DNA from: Arion vulgaris
Taxonomy: Eukaryota > Mollusca > Gastropoda > Stylommatophora > Arionidae
DNA length: 64,000 nt
Direction: 5' to 3'
Assembly: GCA_020796225.1 (NCBI GenBank)
Contig: CM036771.1
Coordinates: 24,879,176 to 24,943,175, forward strand
Shown here: positions 30,821 to 42,848 of the stretch, one piece after another
Numbering within the stretch: the first letter of the stretch is position 1
Layout: each line of letters begins with the position of its first letter
Made by a program: the position numbers and the translations under genes
The notes under the pieces: model-generated
Told to the model about the DNA's origin: nothing
Seen by the model: only the letters and a program-made list of their open reading frames with translations
The model's database searches: none

Positions 30821-33800
30821 CTGATGGAAGAAAACATAGGATAAAATAAATATTTGAACAGGAGTGTTGTTGCAGATAACATTCTAAAATTCTGATGATT
30901 TAATGATGTGAAGTGTTGTGTCATTCTTGAATTCCTAACATTGTGTTTTCTTATCTCTGTATACGCCTCTGAAGTCAGAGAAGGCACGCCTGTATGGTGG
31001 GGACACTGATAATAAGGAAAGCAGACCTTCGCGCAAAATGCGACCAGAGGCGCCAGTACCCGGCGCCCTAACTACGCCTGAATTCATAGCGATCGAACAC
31101 AAGAAGAAGAAGAAGAATCTCTGTATACATTTCTACCAGATATAATAGGAACGTCGTTTTAGCTTAGAGGTTCGGTGCTCGCCACTTGTTCCTAATGTAA
31201 TCGGTTCGTTCCCTCGTGGAGTCATCGGAATAGTTATCCAGAGATCCCCGATCTCAGTGTATGTGAGATCCAGTTCCTAATCCTATCAGAGATGGGCGAT
31301 CAAAAAAGGAGGCCCCGTGTTAAATTTGACCACTTGAAAGAACAGTTGGCATTTCATAATGGAAAAGACCAGGCTGGAAAGTCACTGTCCGCTCAAAACT
31401 CGTTAGACAGATTCAAAGATTCCTGCAAATATTTTAACTATCTCAAAAATTACATCAGGGACCCTCGCCGGTGCTATAGAGTTCGTATACTGTCGCTGAG
31501 ATCTTCCTGTGTAAGTTCGAGATTGGAACACTCTTGGTTACTTACCGAAGTGCAATGATCATGGTACAATCAATCAATCAATCAATAATTAATGTAAACG
31601 CTTGTCTATGTGAGTAGTACTACGATAAATTGACTATAGTAACATTTGTTTTGTCAAAAATAAATAGTTTTAAAAAAGTATCACTATTATAACATATTGT
31701 ATATTTATAGTGCTTGCAAGTGTGTCCTTTCTTTCAAATATCTGTAGATATACACATTTCTTACGGCTACCTTGCTAGCCTCAATCACAAGTCATATTTC
31801 TGTGTCCCCATGACTTGGAATTGCCACGGTGGAGTTGCGTAATATGGATAGACAAATATACATACATATATGTAACATCTAACTGTGCAAACCTTATGTT
31901 GTACGGACACGAATTATCCTCTCCTTCATTGATATCACATTCAGGTTCCAGACATACATATGTGTAACATCTAATTGTGCAAACCTTATGTTGTACGGAC
32001 ACGAATTATCCTCTCCCTCATTGATATCACATTCAGGTTCCAGACATACATATGTGTAACATCTAATTGTGCAAACCTTATGTTGTACGGACACGAATTA
32101 TCCTCTCCCTCATTGATATCACATTCAGGTTCCAGACATACATATGTGTAACATCTAACTGTGCAAACCTTATGTTGTACGGACACGAATTATCCTCTCC
32201 CTCATTGATATCACATTCAGGTTCCAGACATACATATGTGTAACATCTAATTGTGCAAACCTTATGTTGTACGGACACGAATTATCCTCTCCTTCATTGA
32301 TATCACATTCAGGTTCCAGACATACATATGTGTAACATCTAATTGTGCAAACCTTATGTTGTACGGACACGAATTATCCTCTCCCTCATTGATATCACAT
32401 TCAGGTTCCAGACATACATATGTGTAACATCTAATTGTGCAAACCTTATGTTGTACGGACACGAATTATCCTCTCCCTCATTGATATCACATTCAGGTTC
32501 CAGACATACATATGTGTAACATCTAACTGTGCAAACCTTATGTTGTACGGACACGAATTATCCTCTCCCTCATTGATATCACATTCAGGTTCCAGACATA
32601 CATATGTGTAACATCTAATTGTGCAAACCTTATGTTGTACGGACACGAATTATCCTCTCCTTCATTGATATCACATTCAGGTTCCAGACATACATATGTG
32701 TAACATCTAATTGTGCAAACCTTATGTTGTACGGACACGAATTATCCTCTCCCTCATTGATATCACATTCAGGTTCCAGACATACATATGTGTAACATCT
32801 AATTGTGCAAACCTTATGTTGTACGGACACGAATTATCCTCTCCTTCATTGATATCACATTCAGGTTCCAGACATCATATGGTAACATCTAATTGTGCAA
32901 ACCTATGTTGTACGGACACGAATTATCCTCTCTTCATTGATATCACATCAGGTTCCAGACATCATATGTGTAACATCTAATTGTGCTAAACCTTTGTTGT
33001 ACGGACATAATTATCCTTCCCTCATTGATATCACATTTTCCAGACATACATATGTGTAACATCTATGTGCAAACCTATGTCTTAGGAACGAATTATCACC
33101 TCGAGTCTGTATCACATTCGGATTCCAGACATAAATTGACATCTAATTGGAAAACCTATGTTGAAGCACCAATTACTCCTTCTTCATTGATTCAAATTGC
33201 AGGTTTAACATCATATGTAACATCAAATGGAACCTTACTGTTGTCGTAAGAATTCATCATCTTCCTTGATATTCACATTAGGTTCCAACTGTTACTATGG
33301 TAATATCAAATTGTCAAACCTTAATTACACACAATTATTACCTTTCATTGATATCACATTCGAGATTCAGACATACATTTGTTAACATCAATTGTGTAAA
33401 ACTATGTATACTATGACAATTGAACTATCCTCTCCTCATTGATATCACATTCTGTTCCAGAATCTAATTGTAACATTCTAACTGTGCAAACCTTAGTTGA
33501 CGGACAATTATCTTCCCTTCATTGATATCACATTCAGGTTCCGACATACATATGGTAACATCTAAATATCTCAAACACTATGTGTACGACCTGAGTTTAT
33601 CGCCATTCATTGATATCACATTCAGGTTCCAGACATACATATGTGTAACATCTAATTGTGCAAACCTTATGTTGTACGGACACGAATTATCCTCTCCTTC
33701 ATTGATATCACATTCAGGTTCTAGATTATTGACATCATCAAGATCAATCAACTTGAGACTACCATTGATCATAACTAAATGTCCTTCCTTAAAGTCTGGA

Positions 33801-36800
33801 ACTACTAAAGAACCAAGAGGAGAATACTGTAGATAATTGAGCAAATCAGTCATCTCGATCGCGTGTCGAAGTCTAACCTGCCATGGGAGTATCTGTTGAA
33901 GAGATTAAAAACATGTTGTGGCATATGTTAGAAAAATCATAGACATGTGATAGCGTATGTTAAAGAAATCATAGACTAGTGGTCGCATTTGTTCAACAAA
34001 TCATAGACATGTGGTAGTAAATGTTAGATAAATTATAGACATGTTATAGTTTATATTTAAGAGATCAAAAGTATTTGGTAGTATGTGTTAGAGAAATCAT
34101 CATAGACATGTTATTTTCTGGAAGCTGTCAATGATGTGCTGGCTATTGGTTACTAAGTCGATGTTATAGCTCTACGGGCAGTCAAATACAACATATATCC
34201 AAGAGTATGCAATACTAATGGTTATGGGGCTCGTTGGTTTAAAACAGTCGTCACTCTGCTCCTCTCGCATCTAGTTCTACTTACACAAACGCACAAGTTT
34301 AAAACAGCGTATTCTTCTCGCATCAGTTCTATTACAAACGCCAAAGTTTAAACAGTCGTCACTCTGCTCCTCTCGCATCCAGTTCTACTTACACAAACGC
34401 ACAAAGTTTAAAACAGTCGTCACTCTGCCTCTCCATCTAGTTCTTACACAGTTTAAAACAGTCGTCACTTGCCTCTGCTCAGTTACTTACACAAACGCAC
34501 AAAGTTTAGTTCTAAACTTCTTAATTTTCTGAATAGATTCAACATCAATTTGAGTGTCTTCATCCAACAGGGATCAACAAGTAATGGAAGAACATAACCT
34601 ATTTTCCCTGTCAATAATTTGCTGACTGACTGCAGTGTTCACGATCTTCTGTTCACAGCATCATCATCTTCAAGTGGCGTGTCCCTTTCGGAACTTGGCC
34701 CCATGACATCAGTCCTGAAAAACTCTCTGTTCTGTGCAAGTTGACCGGCGTCAGTAGCAGTCATTCTCAGATCGTCAATGACATCTTGTACCCATCGTCT
34801 TCTCGGTCTTTCTCTCATTCTTCTTCCAGGCACCATTCCTCCAAAATTATCTTCTTTAGGCACTCATGTCGTTTGATGTGTCCGAAATACTACATTTTCA
34901 TTGATGTTATTCTCTTTAATATCACGTTGATGCCGATCTGGTCACATATAATATCACATACTTAGATATGAAGTTAAACAAGTGCCAAAACAGACAATCG
35001 AATAATAAGCTTTTGAAACAAATATAACATAATAATTCTCTAAATTCAATGAAATCGCCGATGCACAGTTATCATAATCGAAGAAATAAAAAGGAGATGG
35101 CAGTGGTTGGAACTACATTGTCCATTCATAAGATCCGACACCGGCATGTGGTTCTGAATTGGAATCGGGGTGGACAGATGGGTTTAGGAAGATTTAGTGA
35201 GACATGGAGACGAACTGTGGACAGTGGAAAAGAAGAGGCTGGAATGACTTGGAATGAGCAAACTAGGATTGCTAAAGACAGTTAGGATGAAAGTTAAGAG
35301 GAGAAGAAGAAAAATAAGATATGAAATAGCAGATGGCATAAATTAAACCGTAACTAAACCATTTAATTTTAAAATTTAGACGTTACACACATTTTTGTCT
35401 TGAAAATTTGCCAGAATAACATAGTTTTCTTGGAAGAACAAATCAAGTTATAAATAAATAATAATAATAATAATAATTCCTCTCGTACCGTTATACGTTA
35501 CATAGGGCCTGCAAGTAATTTCTCCTACCGCTCTATCCTGGGCAACTCGCTCAATCTCCTCCATGGAACTGAGACCGATATTTCCTGCCTCTCTCAGCAA
35601 AGTTCGCTTCAGGGTCTCTTTAGGTCTTCCTCTCTTTCTTGAACCCTTTTCATCACACTTCAATGCCTGCTTTGATATTCGTTGATCATTTCTCCTCAAG
35701 GTGTGCCCAACATATCTCCATCTTCTCTTTCTTATAACAGTTGTCACTAGTGGTTGACCAGACATGTCTCTGATTTCATCACTTCTCCTGAATTCGTTCC
35801 ATTTTATATTCATTATTTTTCACAGACATCTATTTTAAATGCATTCAACTTGCTTTCTATATCTTTAGTCATTTTCCAACTCTCGCTAGCATATATTAGG
35901 ATTGATACAACATTTGATTTGTAAATGTTGCATCAATCCTAATATACAAGTAATAAATATAAATGCAAATTTACATTAGTTACTTCATTCTTTTGTTTAT
36001 AAATTTCATTATTTTAAACTATATACGGTCACGCCACACTTGCTATGATTTATAAGAGCATTCAATAATTGAGGATGGTGGTGGTGGTGGTGATAAGTAT
36101 TATCTATATAAGTGAAAACACAAAAAATCTATGTAGCAATGGAGAACACGTAAAATCAAAGCACTGTAGTTTTACAAAATACAAAAACAATATACAGCGA
36201 TGTTTCGACCAAAAGGTCTTTATCAAATAAAGAATACAACAGATGAGAAGAAATGTAGACTTCTTGGACGGCAGACATAACATATACAATCACATAATAA
36301 ATCCTTAACGGCTACATCTCTAGCGATGATAATAATGATGATGTTGGTGATGATTCAATAATTACTAACACAGTAAACAATTGTAACAGACAATACAGGT
36401 GTCATCGTATCTCACCTGTAAATTATCTAGAACAAATCTGGAGCCTAACTCGTAAACACTGATAACACCATGCTCAGAAATATCAGTAGTTTCTGATTCT
36501 TCGCTTCTCACACAATATCCAAGAAGCCTTGCTAAATTATGATGTTGAAGCTGCTCTGACATAAGTATCTCTTTCATAAGTCGCGCTGTTGGGAACGTGT
36601 AACATCGTTGGCGTTCAATTGGTGATATGATTGACAGTTTTACTGGTGATGTCGGTAGGTTGACAGCATCATCATAAGGCATATGTTTCGGAGAGACATC
36701 CTGCTGAATATTTTGAATATTTTTGGAAGAAAGACCTCTTTTAACAACATGTGCTTGAATATTATCAACATGAGTATGTTGCATACTCTTTGAACGTTTA

Positions 36801-37273
36801 AGTTCTTCTAAACAATTTCTGACCTCGTGTATATGTCGAGTTACCATTTTAATAGCAACCTGGCTTCCTTGGTAATCTGCAATGAAAGCTTGTTTGGACA
36901 CCCCGTGTCCGACTTTGTTTCGAATTTTCATGACAGATATTGAGGAACAGTTGTGTATGAGAGCTGGCCTTGGTATTTTTGAATCTGTTTCATGAACTGA
37001 TAATTTGTTGGATGTTGTTGCTGGCTTATAATTTAAGTTTATCATTCGTACATCTTTGATATTGTCTTTAGTGTCATGATCTGATTGAGAACGTTGATGT
37101 GATCTTTGTTGGAAGAAGTCAATTAATTTCAAATATTCCTCTTTAAAGTGTTGTTGGTCAGAATCTGTTTTGAAACAAATGTGACCAAGCGCAGCGAACA
37201 TCAAGAACAGGTAGACACATGCTGGGAAGGTTAATGTCAAACATATCACTTGACGTTTTGTGCAAATGTACAT
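30595..37273 (-). CDS. PKDCC: PKDCC/VLK-like secretory-pathway kinase, copy A (three exons)
   Basis: Exons 37273-36416, 33892-33666 and 30820-30595 join in phases 0 and 2 and encode 436 residues. Residues 9-31 form a hydrophobic segment (signal peptide or anchor), followed by a low-complexity linker. The kinase fold starts near residue 116: glycine loop VGHG (122-124), VAIK lysine 142, a loop insert of about 80 residues, then helix C MKEILMSEQLQHHN (Glu 235). Exon 2 gives LRHAIEMTDLLNYLQYSPLG, VPDFKEGHLVM (the HRD-equivalent loop) and LKLIDLDD (the DFG-equivalent, 336-339). Exon 3 has CERALCEGFNAKENL. This order and the DLDD and CEG.N motifs match vertebrate PKDCC (about 490 residues), a tyrosine kinase of the secretory pathway and extracellular space. 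The cysteine-rich C-terminal domain is missing. I chose ATG 37273; the frame opens two codons earlier without an ATG. Confidence 0.85.
31000..31118. mobile_element. SINE-like fragment with (aag)n tail (copy A)
   Basis: gcagaccttcgcgcaaaatg, ccagaggcgccagtacc and gaattcatagcgatcgaaca followed by aagaagaagaag. It is related to 8,890-8,985. Confidence 0.5.
31145..31592 (+). mobile_element. Family C SINE, near-complete (copy A)
   Basis: tRNA-like head with ttagcttagaggttcggtgc (box A) and cggttcgttccctcg (box B). The body has ccagagatccccgatctcag and ggctggaaagtcactgtccg. The 3' end is gcgctga-type gtcgctgagatcttcctgtg followed by an (aatc)n tail at 31,570-31,590. It lies in intron 2 of the PKDCC-like gene, antisense to it. 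Confidence 0.8.
31868..33720 (-). repeat. 92-bp minisatellite containing an exon end and 5' splice site (copy A, about 20 units)
   Basis: Each unit, read on the - strand, holds the last 55 or so bases of PKDCC-like exon 2 (NLEPECDINEGEDNSCPYNI). The donor CATAAG|gtttgc and about 35 bases of intron follow. The exon-proximal unit is the real exon end (donor at 33,665). Units from 31,900 to 32,870 are almost identical. Those from 32,870 to 33,610 contain many single-base losses. Distal donors would shift the frame (92 is not a multiple of 3). Confidence 0.93.
33666..33892 (-). CDS. PKDCC: PKDCC-like exon 2 (copy A)
   Basis: Acceptor ttaatctcttcaacag|ATACTC in phase 0. It reads ILPWQVRLRHAIEMTDLLNY, LQYSPLGSLVVPDFKEGHLV, then SLKLIDLDDVNNLEPECDIN and ends CPYNI + AG at donor gtttgc. 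It carries the catalytic-loop and metal-binding equivalents of the kinase. Confidence 0.85.
33900..34112. repeat. Degenerate ~37-bp repeats next to exon 2 acceptor (copy A)
   Basis: Five or six loose units containing gttagagaaatcatagacatg. The first, next to the exon (ctgttgaagagattaaaaac), resembles the others and includes the acceptor itself. Confidence 0.6.
34232..34512. repeat. 61-bp array (copy A, four to five units, damaged)
   Basis: Units contain gtttaaaacagtcgtcactc tgctcctctcgcatctag and cttacacaaacgcacaaa. Several units have many small deletions not seen in copy B. Confidence 0.85.
34640..34875 (-). pseudogene. LINE 3'-end fragment (copy A)
   Basis: The - strand reads GRRMRERPRRRWVQDVIDDL, RMTATDAGQLAQNREFFRTD and a short (atg)n tail. 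It is the last ~70 residues of a non-LTR reverse transcriptase. Confidence 0.65.
35455..35905 (-). pseudogene. LINE reverse transcriptase C-terminal fragment with (att)n tail (copy A)
   Basis: The - strand reads MSGQPLVTTVIRKRRWRYVG, HTLRRNDQRISKQAL and GSRKRGRPKETLKRTLLREA, then GLSSMEEIERVAQDRAV, ending in attattatt. It lies in intron 1 of the kinase gene. Confidence 0.75.
36100..36300 (-). mobile_element. Penelope-like element terminal fragment (copy A)
   Basis: gatgtttcgaccaaaaggtc tttatcaaataaag and flanking tgtagttttacaaaatacaa match 15,760-15,870. Confidence 0.6.
36416..37273 (-). CDS. PKDCC: PKDCC-like exon 1 (copy A)
   Basis: Starts at ATG 37273 (MYICTKRQVICLTLTFPACV) and ends SRFVLDNLQ at donor TTACAG|gtgaga. 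It carries the hydrophobic N-terminus, glycine-rich loop, VAIK lysine and helix C glutamate. The sequence is identical in protein to copy B. Confidence 0.85.
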
Positions 37274-37667
37274 TGTCACGTGTCAAGTGAAGAGAACTTA
37301 TTCTATTTCAGTTTCAGTTTGGAATGTTTCCATTGCACACTCCGGACATGTCCATAGGTGCTCTGATCTCATTCACAATATCTCCAACTGCTTCCAGCAA
37401 CTGACCGTACTAGTTCGATTTTATTTGATGAGATTACTCATATACCTGTTATGATATTCTTTTCTTGCTACTTCAATCTTCAAAACAACGTATTCGAAAC
37501 TGAATAAGACGCAATTAAAGACGGAAATTAGAGATGTATCACATATTACGCTTGGTTAGCCACAACTGTTAAGTGGAACCAACAAACTGTGAACAAGATT
37601 GCTATATTTAAAGACATCGACTCAGAATCAGAAGAGCGAAAGGGTTAATCTTTGCAAAGTAAGTTTC

Positions 37668-37945
37668 TCTGTGGACGGATTATTTAAAACAATGTGTAGG
37701 GGGTTCGCTGTTAGAATCATGGACAATAGGTTTATGGGTTGATTTCCTGCACACAATGTGTAGGGGGGTTCGCTGTTAGAATCATGGACAATAGGTTTAT
37801 GGGTTGATTTCCTGCACACAATGTGTAGGGGTTGCTGTTAGAATCAGGAAATAGGTTTATGGGTTGATTTCCTGCACACAATGTGTAGGGGGGTTCGCTG
37901 TTAGAATCATGGACAATAGGTTTATGGGTTGATTTCCCACAAACG
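37668..37945. repeat. 65-bp array upstream of the kinase gene (copy A, four units)
   Basis: Units hold gggttcgctgttagaatcat, ggacaataggtttatgggtt and gatttcctgcacacaatgtg. They lie about 400 bp 5' of the kinase start codon. Confidence 0.9.
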
Positions 37946-38179
37946 ATGCTCCAAAAGTGAAACAAGTAGTTTGTTTCTTCTACCTCCTGTATGATTGAAC
38001 CTAGAAATATGAAGGGACTTACACTTTATACTCTTAAGTCTGCGAAAGCTTCGGGACATACGAAGGCTTCTATAAACAGCAAATTTGATCACAACGCAAA
38101 CGTACCTCGTTCAAACTCGCGGCGGGCAAGTTTGGAAGCAAATTCGTTCGCTTGGAATTTATTTTATGATCTGTAAAAT

Positions 38180-38300
38180 TAGACCTCCCCGTTCAGAAAG
38201 CAATGGCAAACTACTGAGTGTATAAGTGGTGCCTAGAAAATTGAATAATCGTTTACTGTGGTTGGTGGCTAAGTCTTGTAAAGGATATGCCACGATCTTC
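38180..38300 (-). mobile_element. Family D SINE fragment (copy A)
   Basis: cagaaagcaatggcaaacta and gtggtgcctagaaaattgaa match the family D body in reverse relative to 10,660-10,730. Confidence 0.45.
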
Positions 38301-38477
38301 ATGATCATAAACTTGTATACTATGTTTGAGTATATTGATATGAAAAATATCACTTCCATAGAATAGTCGCAACCAGACATTTTAATATTCTGTAAAATAA
38401 CATTGAGTTCAAAATACATACTTTTCTAATACATACACAGTAAAACCAACATAACTAAAACTAATTCTGAAATTATT

Positions 38478-40730
38478 ATAGGCAGCAGTATCAACGTACA
38501 CACCGTAACAACAGTATCAACGTACACAGAGTAACAACAGTATCAACGTACACAGAGTAACAACAATATCATCAATAACAGAATCAACAAACAAACCATT
38601 AACAACAAAATCAACGTACACTGTAAAAACACTTATCAACAACAATATCAACGTACACACTATAACAAGACTATTATCAACAACAGTATCAACATGCACA
38701 CTGTAACACTATTATCAACAACAATATCAACGCACACACTGCAACAAGACTATTATCAACAACAGTATCAACATGCACCTGTAACACTTTATCAACAACA
38801 ATATCAACATTACACTGTAACAGACATTATCAACAACAATATCAACATGTACACTGTAACAAGACTATTATCAACAACAATATCAACATGCACACTGTAA
38901 CAAGACTATTATCAACAACAATATCAACATGTACACTGTAACAAGACTATTATCAACAACAATATCAATATGTACACACTGTAACAAGACTATTATCAAC
39001 AACAATATCAACATGCACACTGTAACAAGACTATTATCAACAACAATATCAACATGTACACACTGTAACAAGACTATTATCAACAACAATATCAACATGT
39101 ACACTGTAACAACACTATTATCAACAACTATATCAACATGCACACTGTAACAAGACTATTATCAACAACAATATCAACATGCACACTGTAACAAGACTAT
39201 TATCAACAACAATATCAACATGTACACTGTAACAAGACTATTATCAACAACAATATCAACATGCACACTGTAACAAGACTATTATCAACAACAATATCAA
39301 CATGACACTGAAAAGACTATTATCAACAACAATATTAACATGTACACTGTAACAACACTATTATCAACAACAATATCAACATGTACACTGTAACAAGACT
39401 ATTATCAACAACAATATCAATATGCACACTGTAACAAGACTATTATCAACAACAATATCAACATGCACACTGTAACAAGACTATTATCAACAACAATATC
39501 AATATGTACACTGTAACAACACTATTATTATCAACAACAATATCAACATGCACACTGTAACAAGACTATTATCAACAACAATATCAACATGTACACTGTA
39601 ACAACACTATTATCAACAACAATATCAACATGCACACTGTAACAAGACTATTATCAACAACAATATCAATATGTACACTGTAACAAGACTATTATCAACA
39701 ACAATATCAACATGCACACTGTAACAAGACTGTTATCAACAACAATATCAATATGTACACTGTAACAAGACTATTATCAACAACAATATCAACATGTACA
39801 CTGTAACAACACTATTATCAACAACAATATCAACATGTACACTGTAACAAGACTATTATCAACAACAATATCAACATGCACACTGTAACAAGACTATTAT
39901 CAACAACAATATCAACATGCACACTGTAACAAGACTATTATCAACAACAATATCAACATGCACACTGTAACAAGACTATTATCAACAACAATATCAACAT
40001 GTACACTGTAACAAGATTATTATCAACAACAATATTAACATGTACACTGTAACAACACTATTATTATCAACAACAATATCAATATGTACACTGTAACAAG
40101 ACTATTATCAACAACAATATCAACATGCACACTGTAACAAGACTATTATCAACAACAATATCAATATGTACACTGTAACAAGACTATTATCAACAGCAAT
40201 ATCAACATGTACACTGTAACAACACTATTATCAACAACAATATCAACATGTACACTGTAACAAGACTATTATCAACAACAATATCAACATGCACACTGTA
40301 ACAAGACTATTATCAACAACAATATCAACATGCACACTGTAACAAGACTATTATCAACAACAATATCAACATGCACACTGTAACAATACTATTATCAACA
40401 ACAATATCAACATGTACACTGTAACAAGATTATTATCAACAACAATATTAACATGTACACTGTAACAACACTATTATTATCAACAACAATATCAACATGC
40501 ACACTGTAACAAGACTATTATCAACAACAATATCAACATGTACACTGTAACAACACTATTATCAACAACAATATCAACATGCACACTGTAACAAGACTAT
40601 TATCAACAACAATATCAATATGTACACTGTAACAAGACTATTATCAACAACAATATCAATATGTACACTGTAACAACACTATTATCAACAACAATATCAA
40701 CATGTACACTGTAACACTATATCAACAACA
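38478..40730. repeat. 41-bp minisatellite (copy A, about 50 units)
   Basis: Units such as aacatgcacactgtaacaag + actattatcaacaacaatatc, with sub-variants (gtacac/gcacac, aacac/agac). The first ~400 bp are irregular. Higher-order patterns recur (for example a block ending in ttattatcaac). It lies upstream of the kinase gene. Confidence 0.95.
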
Positions 40731-41224
40731 TTTAGCTTTGCCAAGTATATTGTTCTTGTACTAAGCCATTGATTAGGCCACCAACATTGCATTTTTGTAT
40801 GTAACTATGCGTCGGTCGCATACTTGGACATGATAATCTCTGCGAAAGTGCACGCACTCCGTAGCTTCTGCGTCAATCCATGATGACGATTTGAGCATGA
40901 TACAGATCTGTAGGAATTCTACTTGAAGTAATATTAATGATTTTTGCACTTGCACCGGCTTTCCAAACTCATTGTTATCAGTTTTCAATTTTCAAATATT
41001 CGTATACTTGGTAAAATTAAACAATAAACATGTTTGTTTGTCTCCAATAGGATTAGGAACTCGATATCCCTTACATTAAGATAGACGATTGTTGAGAAAA
41101 CATATCGAAACCATTCCATGTATTATTTTAGTTCTTTTAAAGAGTGGGAGTGATACTGTAGCTTAACTTCTGCTTGTACTGAAAAACCTTCTGATATTTG
41201 ATTTATTTGCACTTATTCATCATC

Positions 41225-41425
41225 GAGTAGCTTGTCCCTTGTGGAACTTGGCTCACATGACAGCAGTACTGAAAAACTCTGTGTTCTGGGCAAGTTGACC
41301 AGCGTCAGCAGCAGTCCTTGTCAGATCGTCAATGACATCTTGTACCCATCGTCTTCTAGGTCTTCCTCTTATTCTTCTTCCAGGCACTATTCTCTCCAAA
41401 ATTATCTTCGCTAGTCACCCATGTC
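41225..41425 (-). pseudogene. LINE 3'-end fragment (copy A)
   Basis: The - strand reads RRRWVQDVIDDL and AADAGQLAQNTEFF. It is a divergent relative of the fragment at 34,640-34,875. Confidence 0.6.
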
Positions 41426-41904
41426 ATTTAATGTGTCCGAAATATTTATTTGTACTTGTTTTTATGTTCTTAAATAGCCAACTCTCTTTAATATCAAACT
41501 GTTGCAGAACAGAAGTTTTTGTTCTGTTCTCTGTCTATGATATTCTAAGTACTCTTCTGTAAAGAGTAATCCTGTAAAATTTGCACTTTTAGAACCAACT
41601 AATTAGCCCAGTACCATCCAGGTAGATAAATGTGCTAGGACAGAGACCCTACACAACTGTGATGACGTTGAACCAGAATGTATTCCAGTTTCAGATGGTA
41701 CTAATAGCTACGTTATAAAACCACTATAAGTCAAAGTCTCAGGTACTGAAATTTATGCCTTGCTTTGACTTGGGACATGTACTTTTGATAAATAACTTTT
41801 CGAAGTGCTTATCATCGACATAGTTGCACTAGATGCACCATTTACCTGTCATCTAAAGAAAATGATGACTGAAGCAGTCAGAAAGTCACCAATACGAACA
41901 TGGA

Positions 41905-42010
41905 ATTCTGGCCGTGCTGGAGCCCTTCCTGTGTAAGAAAGAGATTAGAGCACACATGGTTACTCACCGAAGTGCAATGATGACGGTCCTATCAATCAAT
42001 AAATCAATCA
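41905..42010 (+). mobile_element. LINE/family C shared 3' end (copy B)
   Basis: Same as 27,880-28,000 but with a ~15-bp deletion (tggagcccttcctgtgtaag). Confidence 0.7.
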
Positions 42011-42094
42011 GAAATCTGATCTCATAAAGAAAATATTATAATCAGAACCTAATAACATTCATGGTATCGAAAGAGTTAATAAACAAATTAAAGA

Positions 42095-42202
42095 CGCACA
42101 CATACACACACAGACACACAGACATACACGTCCACATACACACACGAATACATACACACACATAAATACACATACACACATACACATGCACACACACATC
42201 GT
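42095..42202. repeat. (CA)n-rich microsatellite (copy B)
   Basis: Slightly longer version of 28,078-28,172. Confidence 0.85.
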
Positions 42203-42597
42203 GAATATCTGTGCTAATGGAGACGCCTATGACTAAGGCAAGGGAAAATACTATTAACTTGAAAATGTGAAGAACACTTGACTGGAACATGAAATAACAC
42301 TATCCTATTCTGCCGAGACAAAACATGCTTCTTGTTAGGGACGAGAAATTAGAAGAGCCTGATCATAGCTGACAAAATATTATCAAAAGTGAATAGCACA
42401 TTTTAATACGACAAGCAAGATAAAAAGCACATAATGGAGAACGGAATATATAACATGGCCGACGTTAATCAAAATATTGCAAAGTTGAGTGAGATTGTAT
42501 CCTTCCGGAGTGAAGAGGCAGAGCTTGTGTAAAAAATATATATAATATACTGGTATATGGTATATATATATACTTGTGTATAGCAGGGCGCTCGTGT

Positions 42598-42848
42598 ATT
42601 GTCAGGGTCAACAAGGGAAGCCAAGAATAGTACCACTGCATCCTACAATGTATGTCGTAAGAGGTGACTGGTGTAGGACCTAGCAATGCTATCCGAGTAA
42701 ATAACAAGCAGATCTCGGATGTGCTGGCCTACTTGTAGGCGCATAACTGGCACAACGTACGATTGCTCTTAGGCTAAGATCACATACAAATCACACAGAG
42801 TGGTTAACAAGTGTTCGGTATGGAGCGTTCTACGAAGAAGAAGTATAG
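42598..42848 (+). mobile_element. Family B SINE (copy B)
   Basis: More complete than its copy A partner: aagggaagccaagaatagta is intact here, then tgtatgtcgtaagaggtgac and a short (gaa) tail. Confidence 0.75.

Larger units (their letters stand above)
27797..41827. repeat. Segmental tandem duplication, copy A (14.0 kb)
   Basis: From actagatgcacc at 27,797 the sequence is repeated in the same order from 41,828. Copy A ends near cttatcatcgacatagttgc, and copy B ends at 54,953 with the same words. Differences are scattered substitutions, small indels and the lengths of minisatellites. Copy A contains one complete PKDCC-like gene. Confidence 0.92.

Noticed and set aside
31781..32830. Ten serial 66-residue - strand frames
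   Set aside because: They are the 92-bp minisatellite read across units. The coding part is only the exon end, and it is used once per gene.
37668..37945. CRISPR-like array (65-bp units)
   Set aside because: Units are directly adjacent with no unique spacers, and the setting is a eukaryotic genome.
38478..39150. - strand frames of HVDIVVDNSLVTVCMLILLL type
   Set aside because: Translations of the 41-bp array; the apparent membrane pattern is repeat composition.
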